Positions 16,641 through 25,942 of a stretch of DNA of 64,000 nucleotides are shown piece by piece; within the stretch, counting starts at the first letter, position 1, and each line of letters starts with the position of its first letter. The position numbers were made by a program, and so were the translations under genes. The DNA comes from CATOSP01 sp034422355 (GTDB taxonomy: Bacteria; Chloroflexota; Dehalococcoidia; Lucifugimonadales; UBA3495): contig DAOUJS010000008.1 in assembly GCA_034422355.1 (NCBI GenBank), positions 1 to 64,000 of the forward strand, read 5' to 3'. The notes under the pieces were generated by a model. That model was not told where the DNA came from. It did no database searches and saw only the letters and a list, made by a program, of their open reading frames with translations.

Positions 16641-16922
16641 CTAGTTGTCGGCCGGTACCGCAACCAGGTTCGCCAGCTTCGCGTCGATGACCTTCCTCAT
16701 CTCGCGGACCCTGGACAGGTCGGGGTAAATGCCCTCGGCCTTCTTGTCGAAGATGCGCTCGCCATCCAGGAACACTTCCATAATGCCCTGCCCGCGCGGG
16801 GAAATGGTGATCGCGACGTCCGAGCCGTAGAAGCGGAAGAACTCATTCGCCATCCACGTGGCGGTAGCGTGGTGCTGTCAAGGTACGCAGTAGGTGATCT
16901 CGATCTGGACTTTGCCTTCCAT
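16641..16922 (-). CDS. SelW/Rdx-family selenoprotein (CxxU)
   Basis: Conceptual translation from ATG 16922, behind AGGGAGGAG, gives a 93-residue Rdx protein. It contains ITYCVPU, with the TGA at 16878-16880 as Sec15 in the classical CxxU redox position. The rest (MANEFFRFYGSDVAITIS, GQGIMEVFLDGERIFDKK, FPDL-type C-terminal helix) is normal SelW/Rdx. Ordinary gene calling would start at 16853 and lose the redox motif. CCACG/CGTGG can pair just after the TGA. The family is thought to act in thioredoxin-like redox control. Confidence 0.88.
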
Positions 16923-16945
16923 AGCTCCTCCCTGAGCTTAAGATT

Positions 16946-16986
16946 GGGTACGTACCCTATTCTAACCGAATGCCCCAAACTGTCAA
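16946..16986 (-). promoter_or_regulatory. Promoter and palindrome for the SelW-like gene
   Basis: On the minus strand TTGACA (16986-16981) and TAGAAT (16964-16959) are 16 bases apart. A perfect 12-base palindrome GGGTACGTACCC (16946-16957) lies right after the -10, over the expected start site. This suggests an operator. Confidence 0.65.
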
Positions 16987-17156
16987 GCGTCGGCGCGTTC
17001 CGGTCACCACCCCTTTCTCCTCCGCATGGCGGTTTCGGAAACCGGCGCTCATGACGTGCCAGATGATGCCTTCATCACATAGACTTGTGTAGCGTACTGA
17101 TATCAGTTTATAGATAAACTAATAGTGAATTCGTTGAGATATTCCATAATTAAGGC

Positions 17157-17186
17157 TTGACTAGACATAATAATCCCATATATATT
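17157..17186 (+). promoter_or_regulatory. Promoter in AT-rich island before the peptide-binding protein
   Basis: TTGACT (17157-17162) and TATATT (17181-17186) are separated by 18 bases. They sit inside an AT-rich stretch (about 17090-17280) that contrasts with the GC-rich genes around it. No other gene is seen in 16987-17331. Confidence 0.5.
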
Positions 17187-17331
17187 TGCAAACCATTACC
17201 AGATATGCCATCTCATATATCTACGTATTGCATATCGTAATACGGTATAGCAGTGGGTAGTCGTAATTCACAATAAAGGCATATGCACTCTGCCGACAAC
17301 AGGTCTAAGACAGGTTTAGGAGGTTGGCGCT

Positions 17332-19257
17332 ATGACATGGCGATTGGCCCTATGCCCGAAAGCCCTGAGACTGCCCCCACTGCTGCTCCTCCTGATATTC
17401 ATAGCAGCCTGTGGTGGCGCACCTCAGGCCACTTCCGCGCCGGAGACTGCCGCCCAGTCGCCCTCACAGGCACAGGGCCAGGCGGCTGCGACCGCACCCC
17501 AGCAGCAGGCCACGGCGGAGCCGACCCCCATCCGGGCCTTCGCCACTCCTACCACGGCTCCGGCAGCAGGAGCCCCACCGGCGACTACCGCCCAGCCCAC
17601 AGCGACACCCGAGCCTGTGCCCGATACGCAGATCAAATACGGCGGGACCATCCCCATGAATGCCTACGCGGCCCCCTCTATCAAGGCAATTCACGAGTGG
17701 GGGTATCCGACAGACCAGATCATCTCGCCCGGGTTTAACACCCTTGTGGAGTTTAACTCCGAGACGGCGGACCCCGACGACCTCAGGTGCGACCTGTGCG
17801 AAAGCTGGGAACTGGGTGACGACGCTTTAACTTATACCTTCAGCCTGCGGGAGAATGCCCGGTGGCAGGACGGAACTCCCATTACCTCCAGGGATGTCAT
17901 GTTCAGCCTGAACAGTATGATCGACAAGGCAAGCGTGTTGGACAAAGACGGCAATGCCGTTCTTGCTGACCATGGCCGGTCCGCGATAGTCAAGAAGATT
18001 AACCTTTACACCACATGGCCGGATTGCTGCCGGGCCATAGACGACAAGACGGTAGAAGTCAAGCTGAATTTTCCTTCGTCCGCTTTCCTGTCGACCCTCT
18101 CGCTTGAGACCTTGAAGATGATTCCCGCCCATTCGGTGCTGGATGAGGGAAATATCCAGACCCTTGCTGACTGGCAGAACTACAATGGTTCCGGCCCCTT
18201 CAGGATGGTCGAGTTCGATCCCGACGTGGGGGCGACGTTCCACAAAAACGAAGATTACATGAAGGAAGGCTATCCCCGCATTGACGGAATAGAGATGTAC
18301 GTAATCTTGGACCCCGGCAGCACCTTTGCAGCCTACGAAACGGGGCAGGTGCTAATGAGCAACGGCATGGTGACCAATCTTAGTGTTATCGAAGCCTTAA
18401 AACTGGGAGAGGACAACGCCGACAAGCTGACCGTGCATTGGGGAGGCCCGGCTGGGATCCAAGGCATCGGAATGAACACCACAAAGAAACCGTTCGATGA
18501 CGTGCGGGTCAGGCGGGCTATGATGCTGGCCATCCACCGACAGCCCATAATAGAAACGTTGAGCGGCGGTATGAACCTGCTGGGTACTCCCCTGCCGCCG
18601 GGTTTGTGGTTCAGCTATACGAACGAAGATGCTGCCGCCTTCCCCGGTTTCCGGGAATTGAACGGGGAGAAACATCCCGACGACCTGGCCGAGGCAAAGA
18701 GGCTTTTGGAAGAGGCGGGCGTACCGGCAGAAGGTTTCAAGATCACACTGTCGGCCAGGAACTGCTGCTCTTACCCGGACATCGCGCAAATAGTGGCCGA
18801 CCAACTCAGGCGGTTCCTGGGCTGGGACGTTACCTTGCGGACGATGGAGAGCGCGGCGGGTTTCGAAGCCTACGATGCTGGTGACTACACATTCATGGCC
18901 CAGGGGACTTCTTTCAATCTGGCCGACCCCGACGCGGCCTTCCGGCGGTATGTCCCGGGTACTATGACCCGATGGAATGCCGCCGGTGCGAGAGCAGGGG
19001 AAGGTGAACGGTATTACACGGCCGATGGAGTCCAGGCGCTCTTTGATGCGCAAAAACAGGAGCCGGACCGGGAGAAGAGGAAGGCCCTGGTCTTGCAGGC
19101 GGCGGAGATACTTCTGAACAAGGACAACGCTTACCCCGGCATTATGTGGGAGATGAGACACTGGCCGGTCTACAACAATATCCAGGGTTTCAACGTGCAT
19201 CCCAGCATCTACGCCCACCTGAAGCATGAGGAAATCTGGTGCGACCCAGCGTGCTAG
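17332..19257 (+). CDS. ABC transporter substrate-binding lipoprotein (family 5, peptide/nickel type)
   Basis: 641 residues. A signal peptide ends with IFIAAC, followed by a low-complexity Ala/Pro/Thr/Gln linker (residues about 30-90). The SBP family 5 body follows, with YGGTIPMNAYAAPS, WELGDDALTYTFSLRENARWQDG, NYNGSGPFRMVEFDP and RVRRAMMLAIHRQPI. TAGGAGG precedes the ATG. It captures oligopeptides or similar solutes outside the membrane and hands them to the two permeases downstream. No ATPase genes follow. Confidence 0.9.
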   Translation: MTWRLALCPKALRLPPLLLLLIFIAACGGAPQATSAPETAAQSPSQAQGQAAATAPQQQATAEPTPIRAFATPTTAPAAGAPPATTAQPTATPEPVPDTQIKYGGTIPMNAYAAPSIKAIHEWGYPTDQIISPGFNTLVEFNSETADPDDLRCDLCESWELGDDALTYTFSLRENARWQDGTPITSRDVMFSLNSMIDKASVLDKDGNAVLADHGRSAIVKKINLYTTWPDCCRAIDDKTVEVKLNFPSSAFLSTLSLETLKMIPAHSVLDEGNIQTLADWQNYNGSGPFRMVEFDPDVGATFHKNEDYMKEGYPRIDGIEMYVILDPGSTFAAYETGQVLMSNGMVTNLSVIEALKLGEDNADKLTVHWGGPAGIQGIGMNTTKKPFDDVRVRRAMMLAIHRQPIIETLSGGMNLLGTPLPPGLWFSYTNEDAAAFPGFRELNGEKHPDDLAEAKRLLEEAGVPAEGFKITLSARNCCSYPDIAQIVADQLRRFLGWDVTLRTMESAAGFEAYDAGDYTFMAQGTSFNLADPDAAFRRYVPGTMTRWNAAGARAGEGERYYTADGVQALFDAQKQEPDREKRKALVLQAAEILLNKDNAYPGIMWEMRHWPVYNNIQGFNVHPSIYAHLKHEEIWCDPAC

Positions 19258-19274
19258 TAGTCCCTTCGTAATGG

Positions 19275-19293
19275 CAGGCCCATTATGGGCCTG
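19275..19293. terminator. Intercistronic hairpin after the binding-protein gene
   Basis: CAGGCCCA and TGGGCCTG pair around TTA, 18 bases after the stop. There is no long T tract. In an operon this position suits partial termination or mRNA stabilisation, giving more binding protein than permease. Confidence 0.55.
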
Positions 19294-19314
19294 TCTCCGT
19301 TATCACTGCAATCG

Positions 19315-19374
19315 GGGGGCGGATTCTATCCGCCCCTCCCCGGCTGGCACGATGGTATGGGGCGACATTCCCAG
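19315..19374 (+). repeat. 60-bp imperfect direct repeat, copy B
   Basis: Second copy of the element at 1646-1705, at about 80% identity. It lies in the gap between the binding-protein gene and the first permease gene. Confidence 0.6.
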
Positions 19375-19475
19375 ATAAAACTACCGCTCCGCTTTGTCCC
19401 ATACCCTCTATTGACCGTTACCGGAGCGCCATATCGGGCAGGAATCAAGAAATCCAGTTACACGCAGGCGGACCT

Positions 19476-20435
19476 ATGCGGGTTTATCTGGCCAAAAGAG
19501 TTGCCCTGTTTATTCCAACGCTGATACTCGTCACGGCGTTCGTGTTCCTCATCCTGCGAATCGTTCCGGGCGACCCTGCGATCATGCTACTGCAGGGAGC
19601 GGATGCGGACGAGGAGTATACCCTCGAAGAGCTTAACGCCATGCGGGCCAAGCTGGGCACTGACCGGCCCATGTATATCCAGTATGGAGACTGGGTATGG
19701 AAGATGCTACGGCTGGACTTTGGCAGTTCTTACTTCTACAACAATCCCGTTAGCGAACAGTTGGTCAAGAGGTTTCCCATCACCCTGGAGTTGACTGTAC
19801 TGGCCACCCTTCTGGCCAGCGTGGTTGCGGTGCCCCTGGGCGTAGTCTCAGCCATTAAGCAGGATACTCTGGGCGACTACGCAGCCAGGATTATAACCAT
19901 CGCGGGAATAGCCCTTCCCAACTTCTGGGTGGCCATCATGCTTATCTTCCTGCTGGTAATGTGGTTCAACTGGCTTCCTCCCCTGGGTTACGCCAATCTT
20001 TGGGAACGGCCCTTGACCAACCTGCAGCAGCTCATATTTCCCGCAATCGCCCTCGGTTTTTCCAACATGGCTTTCATCGCCAGGGTGACCCGCTCCGCCA
20101 TGCTGGAGGTATTCCGGGAAGACTACATCCGCACCGCCAGGTCCAAGGGCCTGGGGGAAAGTGCCGTGATTTACCGGCATGCCCTCAAGAACGCCCTTCT
20201 GCCAGTGGTCACCGTATCCGGCTATGAGTTTGGGCGGCTTATAGGGGGCACAGTGATAATCGAAGTAATATTCTCAGTGCCGGGGGTAGGCCGGCTTCTG
20301 ATTGACTCCATTTTTCACCGGGATTTCCCCATGATTCAGGCAATAGTGATGATCATAGCCGTGATGGTATTGGCCTTGAACGTGGCCCTCGATCTGGTCT
20401 ACGCCTGGCTCAACCCACGGATACGGTACGTTTAA
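19476..20435 (+). CDS. ABC transporter permease, DppB/OppB type
   Basis: 319 residues with six membrane segments. The binding-protein-dependent permease motif (EAA loop) reads FREDYIRTARSKGLGESAVIYRHALKNAL. The N terminus YLAKRVALFIPTLILV and RIVPGDPA are typical of DppB. It forms a heterodimer with the next gene's product. Confidence 0.92.
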   Translation: MRVYLAKRVALFIPTLILVTAFVFLILRIVPGDPAIMLLQGADADEEYTLEELNAMRAKLGTDRPMYIQYGDWVWKMLRLDFGSSYFYNNPVSEQLVKRFPITLELTVLATLLASVVAVPLGVVSAIKQDTLGDYAARIITIAGIALPNFWVAIMLIFLLVMWFNWLPPLGYANLWERPLTNLQQLIFPAIALGFSNMAFIARVTRSAMLEVFREDYIRTARSKGLGESAVIYRHALKNALLPVVTVSGYEFGRLIGGTVIIEVIFSVPGVGRLLIDSIFHRDFPMIQAIVMIIAVMVLALNVALDLVYAWLNPRIRYV

Positions 20436-20460
20436 TCTTCACTGAACTGAACGGAGGGGC

Positions 20461-21375
20461 ATGAGTCAGGAACGTTTAGTCGCGGAAGTCAGGGTTGCCG
20501 GACAGGGCATCCCCGGTTTGAGACCCAAGCGGACCGTCTGGCAGAATATCGGCAATTTTTTCCGGCGAAAGCCTCTGGGTGCATTTGGGGCTGTGGTTGC
20601 GGCCCTCCTGGTGACATTTGCGATATTTGCCCCTGTCATCGCACCTGGCGACCCAATGTTGACAAGGTCCGACTTTGTCCGTATGTCGCCCAGCCCGGAG
20701 GCGTGGTTTGGGGGCGACAGCCTCGGCCGCGATGTGTACACCAGGGTCGTTTACGGCGCAAGGATCTCGCTGTATGTGGGAATTCTCTCCTCATTTTTCG
20801 GGGTCAGCATCGGCATGGTCATCGGTGTTGTCAGCGTCCATTTTGCAGGATTGACCGACCTCTTTCTCCAGAGAATCGTGGATGCCATGATGGCCTTTCC
20901 GGCCCTTATCCTAGCCATCGCTATCATGGCCTCCCTCGGATCATCGGTCAACAACGTGGTGATTGCGCTGAGCATCATATACATCCCGAGCACCGTGCGA
21001 ATCTTGCGTTCCCAGGCTCTGGCCATTAAAGAGATGGACTACATCCTGGCGGCCCAGGCGGTGGGGGCAGGAAACTGGCGCATCATGTTCCGTCACATGG
21101 TCCCCAACCTCGCGGCCGTGTTGATCGTGATTTTCACCTTCCACCTGGGCGGCGCCATCATTGCCGAGGCATCTCTCAGCTTTCTGGGCGTAGGGTCTCC
21201 CCCGGATGTCCCAACCTGGGGAGGTATGCTGCGGGAGGGAGCCAACCAGATAAGGATACAACCATACATGTGGCTGTTCCCTGGTGCCGCCATTGCCATA
21301 GTTGTCTTCGCCTGGAACTTGCTGGGAGATTCCCTCCGCGACGTGCTGGACCCCCGGCTCCGGGGCTCAGAGTAA
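20461..21375 (+). CDS. ABC transporter permease, DppC/OppC type
   Basis: 304 residues. After a cytoplasmic N-terminal arm come six helices and the typical GGDSLGRDVYTRVVYGARISL, EMDYILAAQAVGAGNWRIMFRHMVPN (EAA loop) and a terminal LLGDSLRDVLDPRLRG. GGAGGGG precedes the ATG. It starts 25 bases after the DppB-like gene. The two ATPase subunits expected in Dpp/Opp systems are absent and must be elsewhere or shared. Confidence 0.92.
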   Translation: MSQERLVAEVRVAGQGIPGLRPKRTVWQNIGNFFRRKPLGAFGAVVAALLVTFAIFAPVIAPGDPMLTRSDFVRMSPSPEAWFGGDSLGRDVYTRVVYGARISLYVGILSSFFGVSIGMVIGVVSVHFAGLTDLFLQRIVDAMMAFPALILAIAIMASLGSSVNNVVIALSIIYIPSTVRILRSQALAIKEMDYILAAQAVGAGNWRIMFRHMVPNLAAVLIVIFTFHLGGAIIAEASLSFLGVGSPPDVPTWGGMLREGANQIRIQPYMWLFPGAAIAIVVFAWNLLGDSLRDVLDPRLRGSE

Positions 21376-21575
21376 GACATACCTCGACAAAACTGCATCC
21401 ACTTCGTCCTTTAATCCCCACGCCTTCCCCACCGACGGGAATGTTCTACCCCCTTGCACAAAATAGGTCCAGTCCCCACCGTGTTGCCTCCCTGCACCTC
21501 ACGGGTTAGGATGTTGACCTACTCTCGGTCACGCTCACCATCCACTACCCCCGCATGGGGAGGAGGCAGGCAGCC

Positions 21576-22376
21576 ATGCGCATTGATGTCCACACCCACA
21601 TCTGGCCTGACCGGATCGCCGGCGCGGTGCTCGACTCAATGGTCCGCGACATGGGCCTGGATGCCGTGGGAGTTAACACCGTCGAGGGAGTCAAGGCCCA
21701 CATGCGCCAGTCCGGCGTCGACAAGTCCGTCGTCCTTGGAGTGGTGGAGAGGCCCGACCAGGTGAAACGGGCCAACGATTGGCTCATAAGCATCCAGGAC
21801 GACATGCTGGTGCCATTCGGGGCGATCCACCCGGAGCTTGAAGACAAGGCCGACGAGGTGCGCCGCCTGCGCGAGAACGGCATCAAGGGCATCAAGCTGC
21901 ACCCGGTGATGAACAGCTTCTACGCCGACGACCCCAAGATGTTCCCGGTGTACGAGGAACTGGGTGACGACATGACCCTGGAAATACACTCTGGCCGCTT
22001 CCCCAACGACAGCCCCGACGACCCTCTCTACGCCGCGCCGGAGCGGATTATGAACATCGTCCGCCGGTTCCCTCGGCTGAAGATAATCGCCCTGCACCTG
22101 GGCGGCATGTACATGCTGGACGAGGCGGAACGGGTCCTGCTGGGCCAGGAGAACGTGCTGGTGGACACTACTTGGCCCCCCTCGCTGCGGGAGGTAGCAG
22201 CCGAGACCCTGACCGCCATCTTCAACAAGCACGGCTCCCACAAGGTCTGCTTCGGCACCGACTTTCCCCTGGCCAGCCAGGTAACCGACTCGGACTACAT
22301 CCTCGGCCTCCCCTTCTCCGACGCCGAGAAAGAGGGCATCCTGGGCGAGAACGCGCGGGCGCTGATCGGGCTGTAA
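21576..22376 (+). CDS. Amidohydrolase-family metal-dependent hydrolase/decarboxylase
   Basis: 266 residues. The start RIDVHTHIWP carries the HxH metal ligands. Later KGIKLHPVMNSFYADDP, IALHLGGMY and VCFGTDFPLA supply the remaining His and Asp of an amidohydrolase-2 (ACMSD-like) barrel. ATG 21576 is chosen for GGGAGGAGG ahead. The substrate is unknown. No link with the preceding ABC operon is evident beyond strand. Confidence 0.8.
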   Translation: MRIDVHTHIWPDRIAGAVLDSMVRDMGLDAVGVNTVEGVKAHMRQSGVDKSVVLGVVERPDQVKRANDWLISIQDDMLVPFGAIHPELEDKADEVRRLRENGIKGIKLHPVMNSFYADDPKMFPVYEELGDDMTLEIHSGRFPNDSPDDPLYAAPERIMNIVRRFPRLKIIALHLGGMYMLDEAERVLLGQENVLVDTTWPPSLREVAAETLTAIFNKHGSHKVCFGTDFPLASQVTDSDYILGLPFSDAEKEGILGENARALIGL

Positions 22377-22418
22377 ACGATGCAAGAATACTGCCGCGAC
22401 CGCGCAAAGGGATAGGCT

Positions 22419-23639
22419 ATGGAAGGCAAAAGGTTCATAGAGTCAATTCGCCTGGACAACATACTCTCCTATGGCCCGAACAGTACCCCCTTTCCCTTGG
22501 AACCTTTGAACGTTCTCATCGGGCCGAATGCTTCCGGTAAGTCCAACCTGATAGAAGCACTGTCCCTCTTGGCGGCAGCACCCCGGGACCTTCAGGCCCC
22601 AATTGGGTGGGGTGGAGGTACCCATGCCTGGCTTTGGAAGGGCACTGCGGGAACCCAAGTAGCGACTATAGAATCAACTATTAGATTACCAGGTCCGCCT
22701 ACGGTTCCGGGCATTCCGCTCAGCTATTCTCTATCTTTCACCGAGGTCGGTTGGCGTTTCGCACTGGTGGACGAAGTAGTGGAACGCAGGAGTCAACAAG
22801 ACGCACCTCTTATTCCTCCATACCTCTATTACCGCTACCGCTTCCAAGGAGGACTACCGATCATCGACGTCGCCGCCCCCACGGAAGGAAATAGATACCA
22901 AAGACAGCTTCAATGGGATGACGTGAAGCCGGATCAGTCGATTCTGTCGCAACGTCGGGATTCATACACCTTCCCTGAATTGACCTACTTATCAGGGATA
23001 TTCGAGAGGATGCACTTCTATCGTGACTGGAATATGGGACGGTTCGCGCCCTTCCGTTTTCCGCAGAGACCCGACTTGCCACAGGATTATCTGCTGCCGG
23101 ACGCCTCGAATCTCGCCGTACTGTTAAGCAACCTGTTGAACCAACCCGCTGTTAAAGAGCGGATACTTGAGCTCATGAGGGACTTTTACCCCACGTTCAG
23201 GGACGTTACCGCCACCGTAGGGAGCGGCACTGTACAGATATTTTTCCATGAAAAGGGCTTGGTAGATGCGGTGCCAGCTCCGCGCCTGTCTGACGGCAGC
23301 CTTCGCTATCTCTGCCTACTAGCTGTGCTCTGCCATCCCAACCCACCACCGGTCATCTGTATTGAGGAACCAGAACTCGGCCTGCACCCGGACATAATTC
23401 CCAAGGTGGCTGAGTTGTTGGTAGAAGTATCGTCCCGGAGCCAGATATTTGTTACCACCCACTCAGACGTCCTGGTCGATGCCCTCACCGAGACGCCGGA
23501 GGCGGTCATCGTCTGCGAAAAGCCTGACGGGGCTACCCAATTGAGCCGCCTGGACCCTGAGAAGCTGTCCCACTGGCTGGAGAAGTACCGGCTCGGAGAA
23601 CTGTGGTCGAGGGGACAGCTAGGGGGAAACCGATGGTGA
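22419..23639 (+). CDS. AAA-family ATPase (SMC/OLD-like) of a two-gene cassette
   Basis: 406 residues. An N-terminal ATPase half has Walker A IGPNASGKSNLIEAL. A C-terminal half has LSDGSLRYLCLLAVL (ABC-type signature region), Walker B ICIEEPELGLHP and the H-loop VTTHSDVLVD. The middle (about 100-270) is variable. The next gene overlaps by seven bases, so the two are translationally coupled. ATPase plus DUF4276 pairs are often seen in mobile or defence contexts. Defence is an inference here. Confidence 0.8.
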   Translation: MEGKRFIESIRLDNILSYGPNSTPFPLEPLNVLIGPNASGKSNLIEALSLLAAAPRDLQAPIGWGGGTHAWLWKGTAGTQVATIESTIRLPGPPTVPGIPLSYSLSFTEVGWRFALVDEVVERRSQQDAPLIPPYLYYRYRFQGGLPIIDVAAPTEGNRYQRQLQWDDVKPDQSILSQRRDSYTFPELTYLSGIFERMHFYRDWNMGRFAPFRFPQRPDLPQDYLLPDASNLAVLLSNLLNQPAVKERILELMRDFYPTFRDVTATVGSGTVQIFFHEKGLVDAVPAPRLSDGSLRYLCLLAVLCHPNPPPVICIEEPELGLHPDIIPKVAELLVEVSSRSQIFVTTHSDVLVDALTETPEAVIVCEKPDGATQLSRLDPEKLSHWLEKYRLGELWSRGQLGGNRW

Positions 23640-24229
23640 GCATTCAAGTGTTCGTGGAAGGTGGAGGCAACACAAGGGCACTGAACACGGCTTGCCGAAC
23701 AGGCTTCAGAAAATTTCTCGAGAATGCAGGGCTGGCTGGGAATATGCCCACTATCGTTCCGTGCGGCAGTCGCGGGAACGCTTACAACGATTTCAGGACG
23801 GCACAAGCCGCCGGTGAAGCAGCCATGCTCCTGGTAGACGCCGAGAGTCCGGTAACGGCGTCAGACCCCTGGCAACACCTAAATTCCACCGACAACTGGG
23901 GCCGTCCTGCTGCCGCCACCGACAATCAATGCCATCTAATGGTGCAGGTCATGGAGTCCTGGTTCTTGGCCGACAGAGCCAGCCTGGCATCATTCTACGG
24001 CCAGGGCTTCCGAGCCCAAGACCTCCCGCAGAACTCAAACATTGAAGATGTGTCCAAGCCGGACACTCTTAACGGGCTCGCTCAAGCCACCAGGGGTACC
24101 AGAAAGGGCAGCTACAAGAAGGGCGTGGACAGTTTCCAGATCCTGGAAAAGCTGGACCCGGTTAAGGTAAGGACCGCATCGGACTACGCCGACAGGTTCA
24201 TACAAGCGCTGTCCTCCCCCACACCCTGA
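23633..24229 (+). CDS. DUF4276 family protein (TOPRIM-like partner)
   Basis: 198 residues. The N terminus VSIQVFVEGGGNT carries the conserved Glu of the predicted TOPRIM-like fold. AMLLVDAESPV supplies the acidic pair, and CHLMVQVMESWFLAD is characteristic of DUF4276. ATG 23633 follows AGGGGGAA and overlaps the ATPase stop. A nuclease or RNA-cleaving effector role under ATPase control is likely by analogy with OLD/PARIS-type systems, but unproven. Confidence 0.75.
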   Translation: MVSIQVFVEGGGNTRALNTACRTGFRKFLENAGLAGNMPTIVPCGSRGNAYNDFRTAQAAGEAAMLLVDAESPVTASDPWQHLNSTDNWGRPAAATDNQCHLMVQVMESWFLADRASLASFYGQGFRAQDLPQNSNIEDVSKPDTLNGLAQATRGTRKGSYKKGVDSFQILEKLDPVKVRTASDYADRFIQALSSPTP

Positions 24230-24235
24230 CGGCGG

Positions 24236-25018
24236 CTACAGCCCTGCCGCTTCCGCGGCCTTCCGCATGTCCCCCAGGTATGTGGCGCTGGAGGAGTGGA
24301 TCAGGCGGCTGACGCTGCCGTGAAAGTACTGGACGCCCATGTCCAGGAACTTGGGAACGTAGGCGTCGGGGCAACTGCAACCGGCGACCTTGCCCGCCTC
24401 CCGGATCACCGTAATCCCGCGTTCCATCATGGCCTGCACTTCCGGGTGGGTCTGCTGCCCGGCGTAACCCATCGACGCCGACAGGTCTCCTGAACCGATG
24501 AAGAACACGTCCACCCCGTCCACGGCGACCATCTCCTCCAGGTTCTCGATGGCCTCTGCCTCCTCGATCATCAGGCAGACCAGAGTGTTGCGGTTGGCGT
24601 CTTCCACGTACTCGGCGGTGTTACCGGCGAAACCGTACTCCCCCGGGCGGCCGCCGCTGAACACGCCCCGGTGACCCTGCAATGGGTACTTCACCGCATC
24701 CACCGCGGCGCGGGCCTCATCGGCTGTGTTCACGTGGGGAATCTGCACTCCCCACGCGCCCCGGTCCAGGAAAGGCGCGATGATCTCCGGCTTGTTGCTC
24801 ACCGGGCGCACAATGGGGGCCATTCCGGTAAGTTCGGCGGCGCGTATCATATCCTCGGAGTTCTCGACCGTGACCGAGCCATGCTCGTTGTCGATCAGAA
24901 TCCAGTCATACCCCAGATGCCCCAGCATCTCGACCATCGGCGCAGACGGGAAGGTGAGCATAACCCCGAAGGCCGCCTTCCCATCCTGTAGCTTCTGCTT
25001 CAGCGTGTTCTCTCGCAT
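24236..25018 (-). CDS. HpcH/HpaI-family aldolase
   Basis: 260 residues. The TIM-barrel class II aldolase features are LIDNEHGSVTVENSEDMIRAAE, IVRPVSNKPEIIAPFLDRGAWGVQIPHVNTADEA, LMIEEAEAIENLEEM and VDVFFIGSGDLSASMGYAG. The family cleaves 2-keto-3-deoxy sugar acids or 4-hydroxy-2-oxoheptanedioate to pyruvate plus an aldehyde. Start 25018 is preferred over 25036 because a GGAG lies six bases ahead. Confidence 0.88.
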   Translation of the reverse strand: MRENTLKQKLQDGKAAFGVMLTFPSAPMVEMLGHLGYDWILIDNEHGSVTVENSEDMIRAAELTGMAPIVRPVSNKPEIIAPFLDRGAWGVQIPHVNTADEARAAVDAVKYPLQGHRGVFSGGRPGEYGFAGNTAEYVEDANRNTLVCLMIEEAEAIENLEEMVAVDGVDVFFIGSGDLSASMGYAGQQTHPEVQAMMERGITVIREAGKVAGCSCPDAYVPKFLDMGVQYFHGSVSRLIHSSSATYLGDMRKAAEAAGL

Positions 25019-25096
25019 AAGACGCTCCATACCCATTTGTTGGACGTTAGGGAGTCCCCGGAAAACCGGCAGGCTCCGGCCTCTGACTGCTTGTCG

Positions 25097-25942
25097 CTAC
25101 TGGATAAACCTGGCGCATTCGTCAATGACCGGCACCACCTCGTCTCTCTCGGCGGAGGGCAGTCCGAAGACCAGCCGGTCCACGCCAGCGGCTTCCATGG
25201 TGCGGATGAACCCCTCGTCCCGCGGCGTGCCGAATATGGACACCGAGATGGACGCCGGGTCTCTGCCCGCTTCCTCGGCCTGGCGTCGCAGCAACGCAAT
25301 CTTCTCCGGCAGGCTCGGCCCCTGGGAGGCCCTGCCGCCGATGGGCATCCAGCCGTCGGCGTACTCGATCACCCGGTCGAAGGTGGTAGGGCCGTCGCCG
25401 CCCATGATGACGGGCGGATGGGGCTGCTGGACCGGCTTGGGCCAGGCCCACATCTTGTCGAAGTCCACAAACTCGCCGTGGAACTCGGGCTCGTCCTTGG
25501 TCCAGATTTCCTTCATGGCCAGCACCCGCTCCCGCATCAGCCGCCAGCGTCGCCGGAACCGGGTGCCGTGGTTGGCCATCTCCTCGGCGTTCCAGCCGCC
25601 GCCGATGCCGAACAGGAACCGCCCGTTGGAGAGCCGGTCCACGCTGGCGACCTCCTTGGCGGTGGTGATGGGATCGCGTTCCACCAGCAAGCAGATGCCG
25701 GTGCCCAGCTTCAGGTTGGTGGTGGCTCCCGCGGCGGCGGTCAGGGCGACGAAGGGGTCGTAGGTATGCCAGTAGTCGCGGGGAAGATCGGCCCCGCCGG
25801 GCCAGGGACTCCGGCGGTCGGCCGGGATGTGGGTATGCTCCGGTACCCACATCGACTCGAACCCCCGGTCTTCCAGCAACCGGGCCAAATCGTCGGGCCG
25901 TATGGAATAATCGGTGGAGAACATTGAAGCTCCAAACTGCAT
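25097..25942 (-). CDS. LLM class F420-dependent oxidoreductase
   Basis: 281 residues. Seen: WVPEHTHIP, LKLGTGICLLVERDPITTAKE, VDRLSNGRFLFGIGGGWNAEEM and PKPVQQPHPPVIMGGDGPTTFDRVIEYADGWMPI. These fit the F420-type LLM subgroup. GGGAGG precedes the ATG. It is co-oriented with the aldolase gene 78 bases downstream. Confidence 0.87.
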   Translation of the reverse strand: MQFGASMFSTDYSIRPDDLARLLEDRGFESMWVPEHTHIPADRRSPWPGGADLPRDYWHTYDPFVALTAAAGATTNLKLGTGICLLVERDPITTAKEVASVDRLSNGRFLFGIGGGWNAEEMANHGTRFRRRWRLMRERVLAMKEIWTKDEPEFHGEFVDFDKMWAWPKPVQQPHPPVIMGGDGPTTFDRVIEYADGWMPIGGRASQGPSLPEKIALLRRQAEEAGRDPASISVSIFGTPRDEGFIRTMEAAGVDRLVFGLPSAERDEVVPVIDECARFIQ

